A stretch of DNA of 64,000 nt from Alectoria sarmentosa (GCA_009733775.1 WOGZ01000030.1:62001-126000), one strand, 5' to 3'; positions 12,134 through 23,823 are shown, counted from the first letter of the stretch. Notes: generated by a model from the letters alone, not told the origin. Translations and numbers: made by a program.

Positions 12134-13143
12134 GAATATGCTACAGGTCTGGGCCAGAAGTAGACAGTTTGATTATGGAACGTCTCTGCATGATGATTGG
12201 AAAGCTTGCTTTCTTCATGGTCAAAAGTTATGCAAAACATGTTCTATATGCTTAAAACAAGGTTTCACCAATCAGACCTTCAAGTTCGCAATTTTCAAGC
12301 TAAAGCACACCTTATTTCTTCATTTTGAATCTAAACGCGGGTACGTCCCAAAGAGGTTCCGTCATAAGGCTGACTGACCCTCGAACATCAACTTCTTACA
12401 TTCTATTCTTTCTTATTCCTTTCATTTCACACACGATATGATAATACAATAAATAAATAAAGTTATAGATTCGAGTACGCGCTTTCGAATGATGCTATCT
12501 TTATGAAATTTGATCAGGTGGATCTGAACTTTTATGATAAATGAGATCTTTTTCAAACATTTTTGAGTGCTTTGAGCTTTTGATAAGCTCTTTTTTTTTT
12601 GAACTCTTTTATCCTTCGGAGCTCTTTGAAGGGCTCTTCGTAGATTTCTGTCGAAGGGGCTGTCGGGTCAAGGTTGAAGTTTCATATATCACACATTATC
12701 ACATATCATGACTTCGAGCTTGCAAGGACAGTCCCTTCGGCAAGAGCCCTTGGAGAGCCTCCGGAGGGAAAGGGGGGTTCTGGGTCTCCCCTGAGCGTAA
12801 AAACCCGAATATTAGTCAAGTGTAGACTGTAGAGATCTTCCAAGCTTTCCACTACTGGGTAGCCCCGCGCCCCCAGCACATACTTTATTATTGGTGGTTG
12901 CTACTGTGATGATTGTAGAAGAGACAATTGAGTTGCTCTTGTAGAAAGCATCACGTATACTAAGAGCACTGAGCCAATTTACTCGACATCCAAAGTCTCC
13001 CGTGTTAAAACAACGAGCACAATTCACAAGTAAGGCTCAGTAGGTAGAGAGGAGAATACTTACCCCTGTGCCCCTGTAGTGCCTGCGCTAGGACTGGCCG
13101 GGGCTCTAAGGTAAGTAAGTGCCTAAGTACCTTAAAATACTTT
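12134..13143. other. gene-free AT-rich stretch upstream of the TE island
   Basis: No supported gene. Between 12560 and 12760 there are several GAGCTCTTT/AAGGGCTCTT-like words, including a loosely inverted pair (AAGGGCTCTT...GAAGGGGCTGTC near 12629 against its complement near 12720-12755). It looks like degraded repetitive DNA. Confidence 0.5.
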
Positions 13144-14276
13144 GACCGGCAAAAGACTGTAATGCTCGCACCCGTAGCTGAAAAGACTCGGGTACTCAAG
13201 CCTCCCGCATCTAATAACATTACGAATTTTCAGAAATCTCATTTGTTCACTGAAAATTGCAGTAATTTAATGTTTAGTTTATGTATATTTTAATATAAAG
13301 CCCTTAAAGACCCAAAAGCTCTCAATAACTCTACGACTTCACGATCGAATTTACGTCGTTTCATCTTCAAAAAAAAAATAGAAAATATGATAGATTTGTT
13401 TTTGTTTTAATTATCTCAAACTTGCATTTAGATTATATCAAATTTGAAATTTGTGTCGAGATTGAGAAAAGAAACCCCATTTTTGAGTCGAGCGTTTATG
13501 GCGATTAAGGGAACATTTTAGGCTTACTTCTGCAATCACATATTTTCAAAATATGATTTACATATTTTCATCTTAGTGTGTAATACATACATGGATTCGT
13601 ACTGTAACCATATTTTCGCCCATATTTCATTCTTGCAATCTGAAAATATCAAAAACATGGGTCTACCCATGTTTTCAACGAAAATATACGCTAAGCACAC
13701 AATTATTTTTATCATGAATGAGTCTCAATTTGAGGAGGTAACTGAAAGTGTTATTCTTACTGCTGCTGAGTACTATTCTTCCTACTATGACAAAAAAAAG
13801 AAAAGACGGAAAATCTATCCTTTCTGGTCATGCATACCATTGGCATTGCGGAAAGAGTCGATATATTCATATGTTCACGGTCTTAGGGCTAGGGTTAAGT
13901 AGAACAATTGTCTGATGGAATCAGAAAATATTCATTTCCGACTCAGCGAGATCTGCGGTTACAAAACGAAACCGTACATATGTTATACATAGTTTTGAAA
14001 ATATACTAGTGCTATTTCCAAACCACGTTTCGTTAATCGAAAGGCTAACGAAAATTATGTGGGCATATTTTGAAAATATGTGATTGCAGAAGTAGGCCTT
14101 AAGGGTCCTTCGGGGATTTGAATCAGAAGATATCGTCCTGAAAGTTTAACGATTATCGTTTTTTACGAGTTATTCGTACTGGCGAATAAGAGTTCTGAGA
14201 TATTCGAATGTGACTATACACGGGAGGCTTGAGTACCCGAATCTTTTCAGGTGCGAGCATTGAAGTCTTTTGCCCG
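13144..14276. mobile_element. outer inverted-repeat DNA element, degraded, non-autonomous
   Basis: The arm at 13147-13207 (starting CGGCAAAAGACT, ending AAGCCTCCCG) is the reverse complement of 14221-14275 at about 93% identity apart from one 6-bp gap. Weaker complementarity continues inward for another 35 bp or so. A shared TACTTT lies just outside both ends (13138-13143 and 14277-14282), a possible target duplication. Without the nested element the unit would be about 550 bp. No transposase is readable. Family not assigned. Exact ends are uncertain by a few bases. Confidence 0.65.
13521..14098. mobile_element. nested MITE, PIF/Harbinger-like, TTA target duplication
   Basis: A 578-bp element with terminal inverted repeats of about 35 bp: GGCTTACTTCTGCAATCACA... 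at 13521 against the complement of 14098 leftwards, differing at one position in the first 35. It is flanked on both sides by TTA (13518-13520 and 14099-14101). A GGCC/GGCT terminus and a 3-bp TTA/TAA duplication are the hallmarks of PIF/Harbinger elements. The interior is AT-rich with many ATATTTTC words. A 109-codon open frame (13576-13902) has no recognisable domain. It lies inside the outer inverted-repeat element and is therefore the younger insertion. Confidence 0.75.
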
Positions 14277-14496
14277 TACTTTAATCTTCTCGTGACGGCC
14301 CGTTGTTTTGCGCGTCAAAGGAGCGGTGTGCTTTTAAGTAAAGATTACGTTTCACGGCCTTCTTCCACTTTTAGTTCAACAACATCTGTTCAAAGCTGAG
14401 TAACTTATTCATTTGACATTCCTTTGCTCAGCTACACTCTCTCAAACTTCGGTCGACACCAACGTAGCTCGCATGCTTTGTGCTCTGCAGGCCATC

Positions 14497-15753
14497 ATGG
14501 ACTTCTTCAAGTCTCTCAAGGGCGGCCACTCAACTGCACAAGACAAGGCTTATACTTCTCCTCCAGGACCACCGCCAGTACGTGAGCCGACTTATCAACC
14601 ACCTCCAGGCCCACCGCCACCACATCAATGCCACAACCATTCAGCTCACGGCCCACTAACCGCGGGAAATGAATACGCTCCACCCCCAGACCCTCCACCA
14701 GGCTGGCAGAAGACACCTAGCGAGACTCCCCCGGCTCCGCCTGATGCCGACGAGGAGCCGCCACCGTATCAGTACGTAGTTCCCGAGTTTATCTTCCCTT
14801 GCGTGGACCAAATCTCGAGGTTTGAGGCATGTCTGTTGACATGTTCTAAGGCCCAATACACCCTCTCACATACTCGTAGGCAATACTGATTCCGGAAGTA
14901 TAATAGTGACTGGACAGTAGTACCCGACAACTCACTCCTTCCACCACCGCCAGCGTTGGGCCACGAAAAGAGCCCTTCAAGCAATGCCAATCTATCCGAT
15001 GCAGACCGAGCGCATGAATGGTGCAGAATTAATTCGATGGTGAGACCACATCAGCCCACTCATCCTCAACATTCTGCGGTCCTTAATGGGGATGTGCGGC
15101 TCTCGAAACCTCCGGAATATAAAGGCGATTTGTTGATGCCGAATACCGGGTTATGGAAAGGCTCTACGCGAGCGGGAAGCAAGGATTCTTGCCTCCTTAC
15201 CTCCTCGCCTATTTATTTCGCCTACGCGGACTCTCCTCTTCGTACCAGAAACACCAAAACCATCTACTTTGAAGTCAAAGTGCGATCTCTAGGTCGCGGA
15301 CGAGGGGCAGACGAGAGCTCCATTGCTCTCGGCTATTGCGCGATGCCTTACCCCACCTGGCGTTTGCCTGGATGGGAACGGGGCAGTCTCGCGGTTCACG
15401 GCGACGACGGACGGAGATATGTCAATAACACCTGGGGGGGTAAAGATTTCACCTCACCAATCAGAGCAGGAGATACAGTTGGCCTGGGTATGACATTCGC
15501 ACTTGCGGATAGCCTTCCAGGCTATGAAGCTCAGTCAAAATCCGAAACGATGGCCAAGGTCGAGGTATTTCTGACAAGGAATGGTCGGAGAGGCGAAAGT
15601 TGGGACCTGCATGAAGAGTTAGACGAGGACGAGGATCTTGGCATCGATGGGCTCGATGGTCAGTTCGATCTATACGGTGCTGTTGGAACCTTTGGAGGGA
15701 TTGATTTCGATGCTTCTTTCAACAGTCGGGATTGGTTATGGCAACCTCGATAA
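14497..15753 (+). CDS. SPRY-domain protein with PPPY motif (Ssh4/Ear1-like)
   Basis: Two exons, 14497-14771 and 14907-15753 (135-nt intron), 373 aa. Residues 1-95 are Pro-rich (repeated PPPGPPP blocks) and end in EEPPPY, a PPxY motif of the kind bound by WW domains of Rsp5/NEDD4 ligases. After the splice comes HDWTVVPD and the SPRY domain (about residues 190-360: IYFEVKV, SIALGYCAMPYPTWRLPGW, YVNNTWGG, GLGMTF, VEVFLTRNG, DLYGAVGTFGG). Yeast Ssh4 and Ear1 combine SPRY and PY motifs and recruit Rsp5 to endosomal cargo, but they carry a membrane anchor that I do not see here. The role as a ubiquitin-ligase adaptor is inference. An in-frame ATG at 14473 is an alternative start. A second acceptor at 14898 paired with the donor at 14777 would also stay in frame. 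Confidence 0.83.
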
Positions 15754-17498
15754 TCGGCGAAAGGTACGCCTTGAATTCCGCAGCATACCACGAGCAGAGC
15801 ATTACTGTTGAACATCTACTGGCAGATCGAGGTCTCATGCTTATTCCCCAGCACGCCAATACAGCCCTCTGCCGCAATCTAATCCGTTTTGCATGATGTG
15901 TATGCATTCCATCGCGTCATACAGAACTACGGCTCGCTCGGACGGGGGGAAGCCGGAACCCTACTTTACCGGTCGATCAGGGTTCCAATAGCAACCCGGA
16001 CATCTTGCATGAGCTTTCTGCAAGCAAGCTCTGATCAGAAGCAAGATTGCATTGCAGTAATGTTGGCAGCTTTGGCACACCTCTTTGGGCCAGGGTCGAG
16101 CGATCCCTCGGAGAAAAGGAGCAGACAGGAAGATGGACGAGGAAAGATCTGGACTCTAAAAGCGCTTCTCCCGTTTTTACGGAATATTTCGATTCTACGA
16201 AAGGTAGATTATCCACACGATGCGCCACGCGGGAGGTAGTTCTGTAGTGCTATGCGATTTACAGGATTGGAAGCGGGCCTATGACTGCATGAGGACGCAT
16301 CGCCGATGGAGCTCCACCGCAACCATGATTGAGGCGTCAATGCTACACCCTCCTCGTCATTGGCATATCTAAGTTGCCAGGAGCGGTCATCGATTGCCTG
16401 ATCGCTGGAGAGAGAAGAGAGGTGACCTCAAGTCTGCCGTGCTATGTGGAAATTCGCCTTTTCGCAACGTGGTGGGGCCGAACGTATAAGTGAGGAGCCG
16501 CTATGTCAGCCCCCGATGCATTCTAGCGTTACTCTGGATGGCGGCTTACGAGTTGTGGGTCCGTGGAAAGGTGGAAACATGGAGGGCACCTTCCTTGCCT
16601 CCCACGCACACGACAAAACGGAAAGTCGAGTCGTTGGAAAAAGTCTTCACGGGCCGGGATGTTAATGCATCAGACAGCATGCACTTGATGATTGCCCATG
16701 TCATCAACTCGTTGACGACCTCGACGACCTGAGTACTTTGACTGACTGACTGTCTTGTTTCCAAGAAGATTTGGTTTTTGTTTTTGTTTTTGTTTTTGTT
16801 TTTGATTTTGATTTTGATTTTTTTGATTTTTTTGTTGTTTTGCGCGCTCGCGGGGTTGGCCCTCCACTACGGCGACTAAAATGAAAGAGTTATGCGGCTC
16901 GAACTGTTGGTTGGAGTTGGATATTTTTAAGAGGGGCTGAAGCAAAGCTGGCCTAATAAGCTGCCTCGATTGCCCCCTTCACAAAATCCACTTTCTCCCG
17001 CTCGTGCATAATTAAAGTATGTACCTACTCTGTACTCTACGTGCTGCCCTTGTTCATCAGTTGATTCTCGATTGTCATCACTATCTCATGGAATATTAAT
17101 GGTGAGTGCGGAACTGGCGACCGTATGATTATGCAAACATATCTTGGGCTTGAACCAGATGGACATGGTCCCACGCATGGTGTCATGCACCACCCCATTT
17201 ATGGGTGGTACGAAGTTATTTGCCCTTCTCACAACCCCATTTCATTTGCGCTACTCTTCTGACCCTGCATCAAGCCACTCTGCTACGCGGTTGAACTAGT
17301 GTACATGCAAAAGCAAAACTTTCAACATTTTCCATACCATCTCCTACCTCCATCCTCTCGTTATTCTCGTTATTCGCATTATTCTCATTATTACATATCT
17401 CCAACTCATGTCTCTCTTCACTCGTCTCCCTTGCCCAGGGGTCTGTGCGTTCTTCCATAGAGCGTCACGGTCGTCGCTGAGTGTCCTTTGAATCCGTC
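15754..17498. other. 1.7-kb gene-free interval
   Basis: No gene supported. It contains a TTTTTG microsatellite (16773-16840). Open frames up to 116 codons here lack motifs and overlap each other on both strands. Confidence 0.55.
16773..16840. repeat. (TTTTTG)n / (TTTTGA)n microsatellite
   Basis: Hexamer tract, about five TTTTTG units followed by TTTTGA units, in the gap between the SPRY gene and the glycosyltransferase gene. Confidence 0.8.
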
Positions 17499-19092
17499 AT
17501 GTTTTCGGCTTTCAGTCTCTTCGTGTCACTATTGTATGTCTGACAGGCCCCTTCGACCTCCTTTCTGATCGCCTCATACCATGCTGACCCTACATCTGTC
17601 AGCCTATATCGATATCTTCGTCTGGTCGTCAATCTGTTTGCTTTCAGCAGGCTTCGACCAATACCCATACCAGAGATCCCACGATTAACATCGCAAGATG
17701 TCACTGTCGTCATTCCCTCAATAGAAGGAGACGGCGAGGTACTGCGTGAGACTATATGTAGCATCCTCGCAACGGAGCCATTTGAAATCATCCTCGTGAC
17801 CATTGAAGCGAACCTGACGCGAGCACAAGTAATGGTCAAGCACATGAGCACCTCTAGAGTGAAAATACGCAGTGTGCCCTGTCCCAATAAACGCCGACAG
17901 ATGGTTCTTACTTTGCCCGATATCCAAACCGACATCACAGTTTTTGCAGACGACGATGTTCTCTGGCCGCCGAAATTGCTGCCGTGGATGTTGGCCCCGC
18001 TAGAGGATGAATCCTATGGTGGCGTTGGTACGAATCAGAGGCTGCGGCGTGCGGAAGCTCCGACGCTCCAGCAACGGGTTTACGGCTACCTGAACGCCTT
18101 GTATCTGGAACGGAGAAATTTTGATTGCGCATCATGTATGTACATGGACGGAGGCTTGCCGTGTCTTTCGGGACGGACGGTGGCATACCGAAGCAACATA
18201 CTAAAAGACAAAGCCTTCATCGACGGTTTTACCGGAGAAGAATGGCTTGGGAGATACCGACTGAGTGCAGACGACGACAATTTCATTACCAGATGGCTCG
18301 TTTCCCATGACCAAAAGATTGGCTTCCAGTACCACAAAGAGGCGGAAGTCTTGACCACGCTTGAAGACAGTTTCAACTTGGTGAAACAGTGCCTGCGGTG
18401 GTCTCGGAGCAATTGGCGGAGTAATATCACGAGCATGTTCTGTGAGAGGCATATTTGGAGGTTAGCGGCTGATCCACCGACAATCAGGGCCCAACTGGTG
18501 GTCAATGCTCAGCGGAAGCTAATGTCCAAAGCAGAAAGCAGCCATGGAGCACGTACGCCGTCTATCAAACCACGCTGTTGCAGTGGGCCTTTTTCTGTGA
18601 TTGCATGCTTCTGTATCTCTATCACACAAGCACGGTCGGTTGGGGTTACGACGCACAGATGCTGGGCCTCGGCATGCTCCTGAGCTGGATGCTGATGAGC
18701 AAGTTTGTCAAATTGCTGGGCCACTACATACGGCACCCGGTAGACTTTCTCTTATTGCCGGTGTCAATCATTTTCGGCTATTTACACGGGCTGATCAAGG
18801 CCAAGGCCATGCTAACTCTTGATGTCGTAAGTCAACGCGCCGATTCCCTTGCCGCCGCCAAGGATGTCTTGAATGGTCGTTGATGCCTCCGTCGAGTGCC
18901 TGACTGATAACCGCCATACAGACTGCATGGGGCACCCGTGACGGAGCAGACGACGACGACGGCTACCGTATGCAACGGGTCAACCGAAAGCACTCGGAGG
19001 CCGGCAATGTCTTCTCCATCCTCGGAACATCTTCCTACCAAAATGAAAAATGCGAATATCGGCCCAGCTTTCCGCGGTGCACAGCTGTCTAG
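17499..19092 (+). CDS. membrane family-2 glycosyltransferase (Cps1/hyaluronan-synthase type)
   Basis: Processive-type GT2 enzyme expected in the plasma membrane, related to fungal polysaccharide synthases of the Cps1 class; product unknown. Four exons: 17499-17533, 17603-18460, 18535-18826 and 18922-19092, giving 451 aa. The first intron (69 nt, GTATGT, branch-like GCTGACC) removes an in-frame TGA and joins the N-terminal hydrophobic start to FLYRYLRLVVNLFAF. Catalytic features: DVTVVIPSIEG, VFADDDV (DxD), YMDGGLPCLSGRT, SADDDNF, and the Q/RxxRW-type KQCLRWSRSNWR. Two or three C-terminal membrane helices follow (WAFFCDCMLLYLYH; LGMLLSWMLM; FLLLPVSIIFGYLHG), then AWGTR, typical of the clade. 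The tail holds a DDDD cluster. Confidence 0.88.
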
Positions 19093-19485
19093 AGAGGCCA
19101 GGCTTGGGAGCGCACGGTTGCAGGATTGAAGATTTGGGAATTGCCTTGTTAGCGTTTGTATCAACAGCATTGTACGAACTAATAAGGCAGAGCCTTGGTC
19201 TAGCGTTGGCGTCCTGGTGCAGCAAAAGTTTCTTCCTTTCTTCTTATTTTCCCCTTTTCGCCTTGTTGGGAAAGGTGAAAAATCAACTAAAGTTCTACCA
19301 TAATGTTAAATTCATCATCATCATCATCATCATATGGGTGCCACCTATCAATTTATGGAGCCTTGTTGATGACTTTATTGCCAGGATCCGAGGGCGGGGA
19401 AAGCAGCCTAGGCATCCTTGCTTGCCTTAGGGCGTTCCTTTTGTCTCTCACCCGGCTCAGTGGCGGCGACGTGAGTAGCAGGTGA

Positions 19486-19562
19486 AGAAGAAGAAGAGAG
19501 AGGGAGAGAGAGAGAGTGTGTGTGTGAGTGAGAGAGTGAGAGAGTGAGCGGGAGTGTGAGTG
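19486..19562. repeat. GA/GT-rich microsatellite
   Basis: Purine-rich run of AGA, GAGAGA and GTGTGAG units. Confidence 0.8.
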
Positions 19563-19982
19563 TCTAAGAATGCAGCCAAGAGAGTACTTGGACATGGGAT
19601 CTCCAAAGCGGAGATGGTGCATATCTCTCCTCGATAGCAGGTGCTCTTGACAGGTGGCAAAGTAGGCCTAAGGAAGTAATGAAGCTGACCTGTCTGTACC
19701 TAGATGTAGAATGTCAAAGTAGGACCTTTTGACTTTGCAACATGTGATTGAAGTTGTACATGACTCGAGGATGCCGACGCAGTTGTTGATGATAATCCAC
19801 CAAGTGTGATTTAGACATGTGATAGCGATCGGTCATGATGTCATTTATCGCCACATGTCCCCAACTCTGCTTCGTACCTACCTTGGGTACTCTGATGCCT
19901 AGATGCCCCCTCGTGCTCCTTTGCCTCTTCGAGTCATGCTCGCTTTGGACCAAGGAGATTTGATTCGTGGCTTGAGCGCCAC

Positions 19983-20049
19983 CAAGCACGAGCACGAGCA
20001 CGAGCACGAGCACAAGCACAAGCACAAGCACAAGCACAAGCACAAGCAA
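19983..20049. repeat. hexamer tandem repeat (CGAGCA then CAAGCA)
   Basis: About 11 hexamer copies: a block of CGAGCA followed by a block of CAAGCA, so the two variants are segregated rather than mixed. On the minus strand it encodes an apparent Leu-Val run in an open frame that is not taken as a gene. Confidence 0.85.
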
Positions 20050-20299
20050 TGCATAAAGTAAATTGCCATAATTCAAATTTGATGGTAATGATGGTCGGTA
20101 GATAGGATGGAAGATGCACCGATGACCATGGGGAGTGTGCATCCGTACCAAAACCCCTTCCCTTTACTTACCCCCTTGACCTTGTCGACTCCTTCAAGAG
20201 CAACAAGTATGGTGTCGGGGGTAGAATCAAGGATTGAAAGGAATGCACAGTCAAAGTGGTCAGGTATAGCGATTGCGTAGAGTACAAAGGTAAATTACA

Positions 20300-20332
20300 T
20301 CTTGGCTTGGCTGGCTTGGCTGGCTTGGCTTC
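20300..20332. repeat. TTGGC/TGGC tandem repeat
   Basis: Short run alternating CTTGG and CTGG units. Confidence 0.65.
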
Positions 20333-21392
20333 CAATTCTTGTTCCAGGATGATTGATGATGCATCAACATAAAGTACTCTCGGACAACTAACCGATGAAT
20401 TCGCGCCATAGCCGATGACCGATGACTTGCATAAGGTAAGAAAAGTATCATTAGAATCATTAGAGTAAAGTACTTACGGTAAGTACCTTAGCCTGGATCA
20501 ATCATCATCCAGTCACTAACAAAAGTAAGCAATTCGCTAATGAGCGGGAAGCTCTAAACACATGTACGCTACTTTCGGTATCTACCGAACATTGTCTCCT
20601 TCTTTTGAGGTTATCGTTGAGAAATCTTCCCCTCGAGCCTGTGCATGGATTCTACTCTAACAACCACGGCCACAACCACCAACACCAACACCAACACCAA
20701 ATATCCAACCCGTCAATCGAGTTTGAAGCGATTGAATCCTCATGCTCGCTCTTTCTTGCCGAGGTTTGAGCGGATGGACTTTGAGTGGTCCGTTCTACTT
20801 CCGACTCATCGGCTATTTGGGTCTACCAATAGGTACATGATTAATACGAGAGCCCAGAACAAAAGGCCTTGTTCCACCATGAAATCATGGAACCGTCAAG
20901 ACAAGCAACTTAAGCCGAATCATGCATCCATCTCTGCGGGAGAAAAGCGGCATCCACGGGCCAAGATAGCTGCTCAAACGAGGCATTATTCCCCCTGTTT
21001 CTTCATACTCCCACTCCCGAGGACAAGTTCAGACCTGGGAGCTGAAATAACTCACGCTAAAGTAATTCAGGCTAGCTACCTTACCTTAAGGTACTTATCC
21101 GCAGACCTCCAGCCTCCGACTCCGAGCGGCCGCTAACCGTAAGAGGATGTAGCCAATGTCTTGCATGCCTCAGCATATAAAGTACCTAGTGGTGACTGTG
21201 CGGGGAACCAGGTCCTAAGCTCAGTGTAATTTTACAAGTGCGTTTCATGTGGATTTCGAATTATAATAGAATACTTTACGCAATCTCCGTTATCTAATCT
21301 TCTGGCACTCTTTGAACTTTGTCTCATTCATCGTCACAAAAACATGCACAAATGCAAACAATGGTGCTTTCAAGTATATCGTCTTTCTCTTC

Positions 21393-21423
<31 letters not shown>

Positions 21424-21444
21424 TAATGATGATGAATGATGATG
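21393..21444. repeat. (GAT)n microsatellite
   Basis: About ten GAT/TGA units, followed by interrupted copies. Confidence 0.8.
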
Positions 21445-21861
21445 CCGTCAAGGTTGAATGGGAATATTCGAGGTTCCCTCGTTCCCTTACTACTCCACAG
21501 TGACCAATGGCCAGTGTGTCAACAGAAATCTGCCAGCTGCACATTGAAATCTTCACCATATTTGGAAGCTAAACATCCGTCTTCCTTTCAACATCTACGT
21601 TGGAGCCGCCCGGCCCACTGCGTGGCCCCCACCCTTACCGCCCTCTTTCCTCTCCCATCTCCTTGACCACGCAGCGGTGCAGTCCCCACACCTTCCAACT
21701 CATCTTGCCTCGCTACTACAGTCGTTTTGCAGGCAATCGCAGGTGCGAAAATGAAGCCAGTGCGCATGGCGTCTTCCGCATCCGTCACCCTGCAAATGGC
21801 TTCTATTGCAGAGCCCGAAAAATCTCTTCCCTGTTGTTTCATGGACGCTGCTACTCCTTCA

Positions 21862-23823
21862 TTACCAAGGCTGCACTTCACCAGCTTTGGGCTTCTGGAT
21901 GCGAACTATCTTGTCGCAATTCAACAAGCATAACGGATCAAAGGCTTGTTTCAACTAGAACACAACAGAGTCAGCTGTACTGGCTGAATGTAGGATGCTG
22001 CAGCTCACCTTTCTCATCGTGTCGACGGTGCTCTCCCCCATCTCGTGGGCCAAGTAATCACGTTTGATTAAGCCTACCCCGTGCTCGCCAGTCACCGTGC
22101 CCTCCATCTCGACGGCCCGCTTCACCATCCTGTGAACGACCTCTTCGGCTGTTTTTCGTTCTTTGTCGTTGAAGAGGAGGATAGCTACGGATGATCAGCC
22201 ATGGTCTTCTTCAGTCGGTTTCGTCGCTTTCATGCCAGCTCACCGTGGAAATTGCCATCACCAACGTGTCCAACCATGGCCGCCAACAGGCCACTGCTAG
22301 CCATGTCATCTTTGGTCTCCTCTATGATATCAGGCAATCTACTGATAGGAACCGCGACGTCGGTTGTCCAGACATGGTCACTTTCATCTCTTCTTTTCGC
22401 CATCACGCTCCAAAGAGCCTCCTTTCTCGCACTCCAAAGCTCTGCAGCTTCATCCGCGTCTTTGGCAAAATCGAAGCTCTTACTGCCTTTACTCTTCGCC
22501 AAAGTTTGTACTAATCCAACCGACTCCTGAACCGCCGACTTCGTGCCCGATAATTTGAAAAACAAGGTTGGTGCTTCTTTCCAGATTCTGCTGGTGGAAC
22601 CACTCTCGTTGATGCAGCGCATCTGAACATCATCCAGAATCTCGACTGCCGCAATCGGCACCCCTTCACCCACGACTCGTGACACACATTCGGCGGCCTC
22701 CCGGATAGTCCCAAAGCTAGTCACCGCGACGCTTTCGTGTTTTGGCTTCACAGTAATTTTCAATGTAGCCTCAGTGACGAGACCCAGAGTACCTTCGCTC
22801 CCTATGAACATCCTTGTAAGATCGTATCCGGCACTGCTCTTGCGTGGCCGTTGCCTCGTCTTTATGACAGTCCCATCGGCCAAAACTACAGTTAGACTGA
22901 GCACCCAGTCCCGCATTGTTCCGTACCGATATGCGTTAGTCCCCGAGCATCCTGTGCCGACCATACCACCAATCATTGCACCTGGTCCAGGATCAGGGGG
23001 AAAGAACAGGCCCTCTTTCCCCAATTCCTCATTGAGGAGCTCCCAACCCAATGCTGGCTGAACGATGACATCTAGATCATCTTTGTGCAATTTGACGATC
23101 TTGTCCATCCTGGAGAAGTCCACACAGATGCCCCCCCATGTGGCCGAAAAATGGCCTTCTAAGCTTGTGCCGCCAGAATAGCCCGTTACAGGAATTTTTC
23201 GCGTATGGCACACTTTCATGATCTTGCTGACCTCTTCCGTTGTTAAGGGAGAGACAATCATGAACGGCCGTTCATTGTCCTTGGTAGTATATGAAGACCA
23301 ATCTGATCCTGAGTGGGCTTGAAGATCGCCCTCTTCGGTGGATACATGCTCTTTGCCAACGATGGATACCATATCAGTCCAGCAAGCCTCAAGATTTATA
23401 GGCGAGGTATTATGCTTCGGTCCTCTCGGATCCATAGATGATAGAGGTGCAGTGGATAATGGCGAGATTGTTTCAGGTTTCATGCTTCCGAACCAGTATG
23501 CTAGGGCGCATGAGAAGACGATTGCTGCAGCGGTCAGCTGTGGATGTTTCAGCTGCTGGGGCGAGCATACCAAAGGTGAAGGCCGATTGGCGGGCAAAAT
23601 CACTCATAGGGGTCATAGAAGCAAAGCGAGCTTCTGCTTCACGCTGGGCTTGGATCCTTCGTGCTGTGCTTTCGTATAGTTGACCTCGAAACGTTTTGTC
23701 CTCGTTGGAGAAGAACTTGGGCGACGTGTGCAGAGCACGCCTGCCTCCAGCTGGAAATTGGGGAGAGCATTGTCGTGAGAAGGGGATATGCCTTATGGTG
23801 CGGACAAGAGACGGGCGGTACAT
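21862..23823 (-). CDS. mitochondrial D-lactate dehydrogenase (cytochrome), FAD-linked
   Basis: Oxidises D-lactate to pyruvate and passes electrons to cytochrome c, at the inner mitochondrial membrane. Four exons, 23823-23571, 23524-22244, 22184-22009 and 21954-21862, give 600 aa. Introns are 46, 59 and 54 nt; the first has CTGAC before CTGCAG. The N-terminus is Arg/Ser-rich with few acidic residues (presequence-like: MYRPSLVRTIRH), followed by a hydrophobic segment (FAIVFSCALAYWFGS), like yeast Dld1. The FAD-binding PCMH fold shows VTGYSGGTSLEGHFS, FPPDPG, GGMVGTGCSGTNAYRYGTM and GSEGTLGLVTEATL. The C-terminal oxidase domain shows GHVGDGNFH, TGEHGVGLIK and, across the last junction, FDPLCLLNCDKIV. 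Divergent from the amidase gene. Confidence 0.93.

Larger units (their letters stand above)
19093..21861. other. 2.8-kb gene-free, microsatellite-rich interval
   Basis: Separates the GT2 gene from the D-lactate dehydrogenase 3' end. It contains TCA, GA/GT, CAAGCA, TGGCT, ACCAAC and GAT microsatellites and several TACCTTA/TAAGGTAC islands (near 19877, 20470-20490, 21077-21095). The open frame 20645-21136 (163 codons) starts in the ACCAAC repeat and has no recognisable domain; I do not call it a gene. Confidence 0.6.

Noticed and set aside
13576..13902. 109-codon open frame inside the MITE, possible transposase
   Set aside because: No DDE/D motif or helix-turn-helix pattern; too short; lies between terminal repeats in AT-rich DNA where open frames arise easily.
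13883..13902. Telomere-like TTAGGG words
   Set aside because: Only two imperfect units (TTAGGGCTAGGGTTA) inside the MITE; not an array, so interstitial telomere is not supported.
17499..17546. In-frame TGA near the GT2 start as a sign of pseudogenisation
   Set aside because: A 69-nt intron with GTATGT donor and GCTGACC branch-like site removes it and gives the expected membrane N-terminus.
19714..20151. 145-codon minus-strand frame with Leu-Val repeats
   Set aside because: It is the translation of the CAAGCA/CGAGCA microsatellite and has no other coding evidence.
20645..21136. 163-codon open frame with ATG
   Set aside because: Starts in an ACCAAC repeat, no domain, no splice structure, composition like flanking intergenic DNA.
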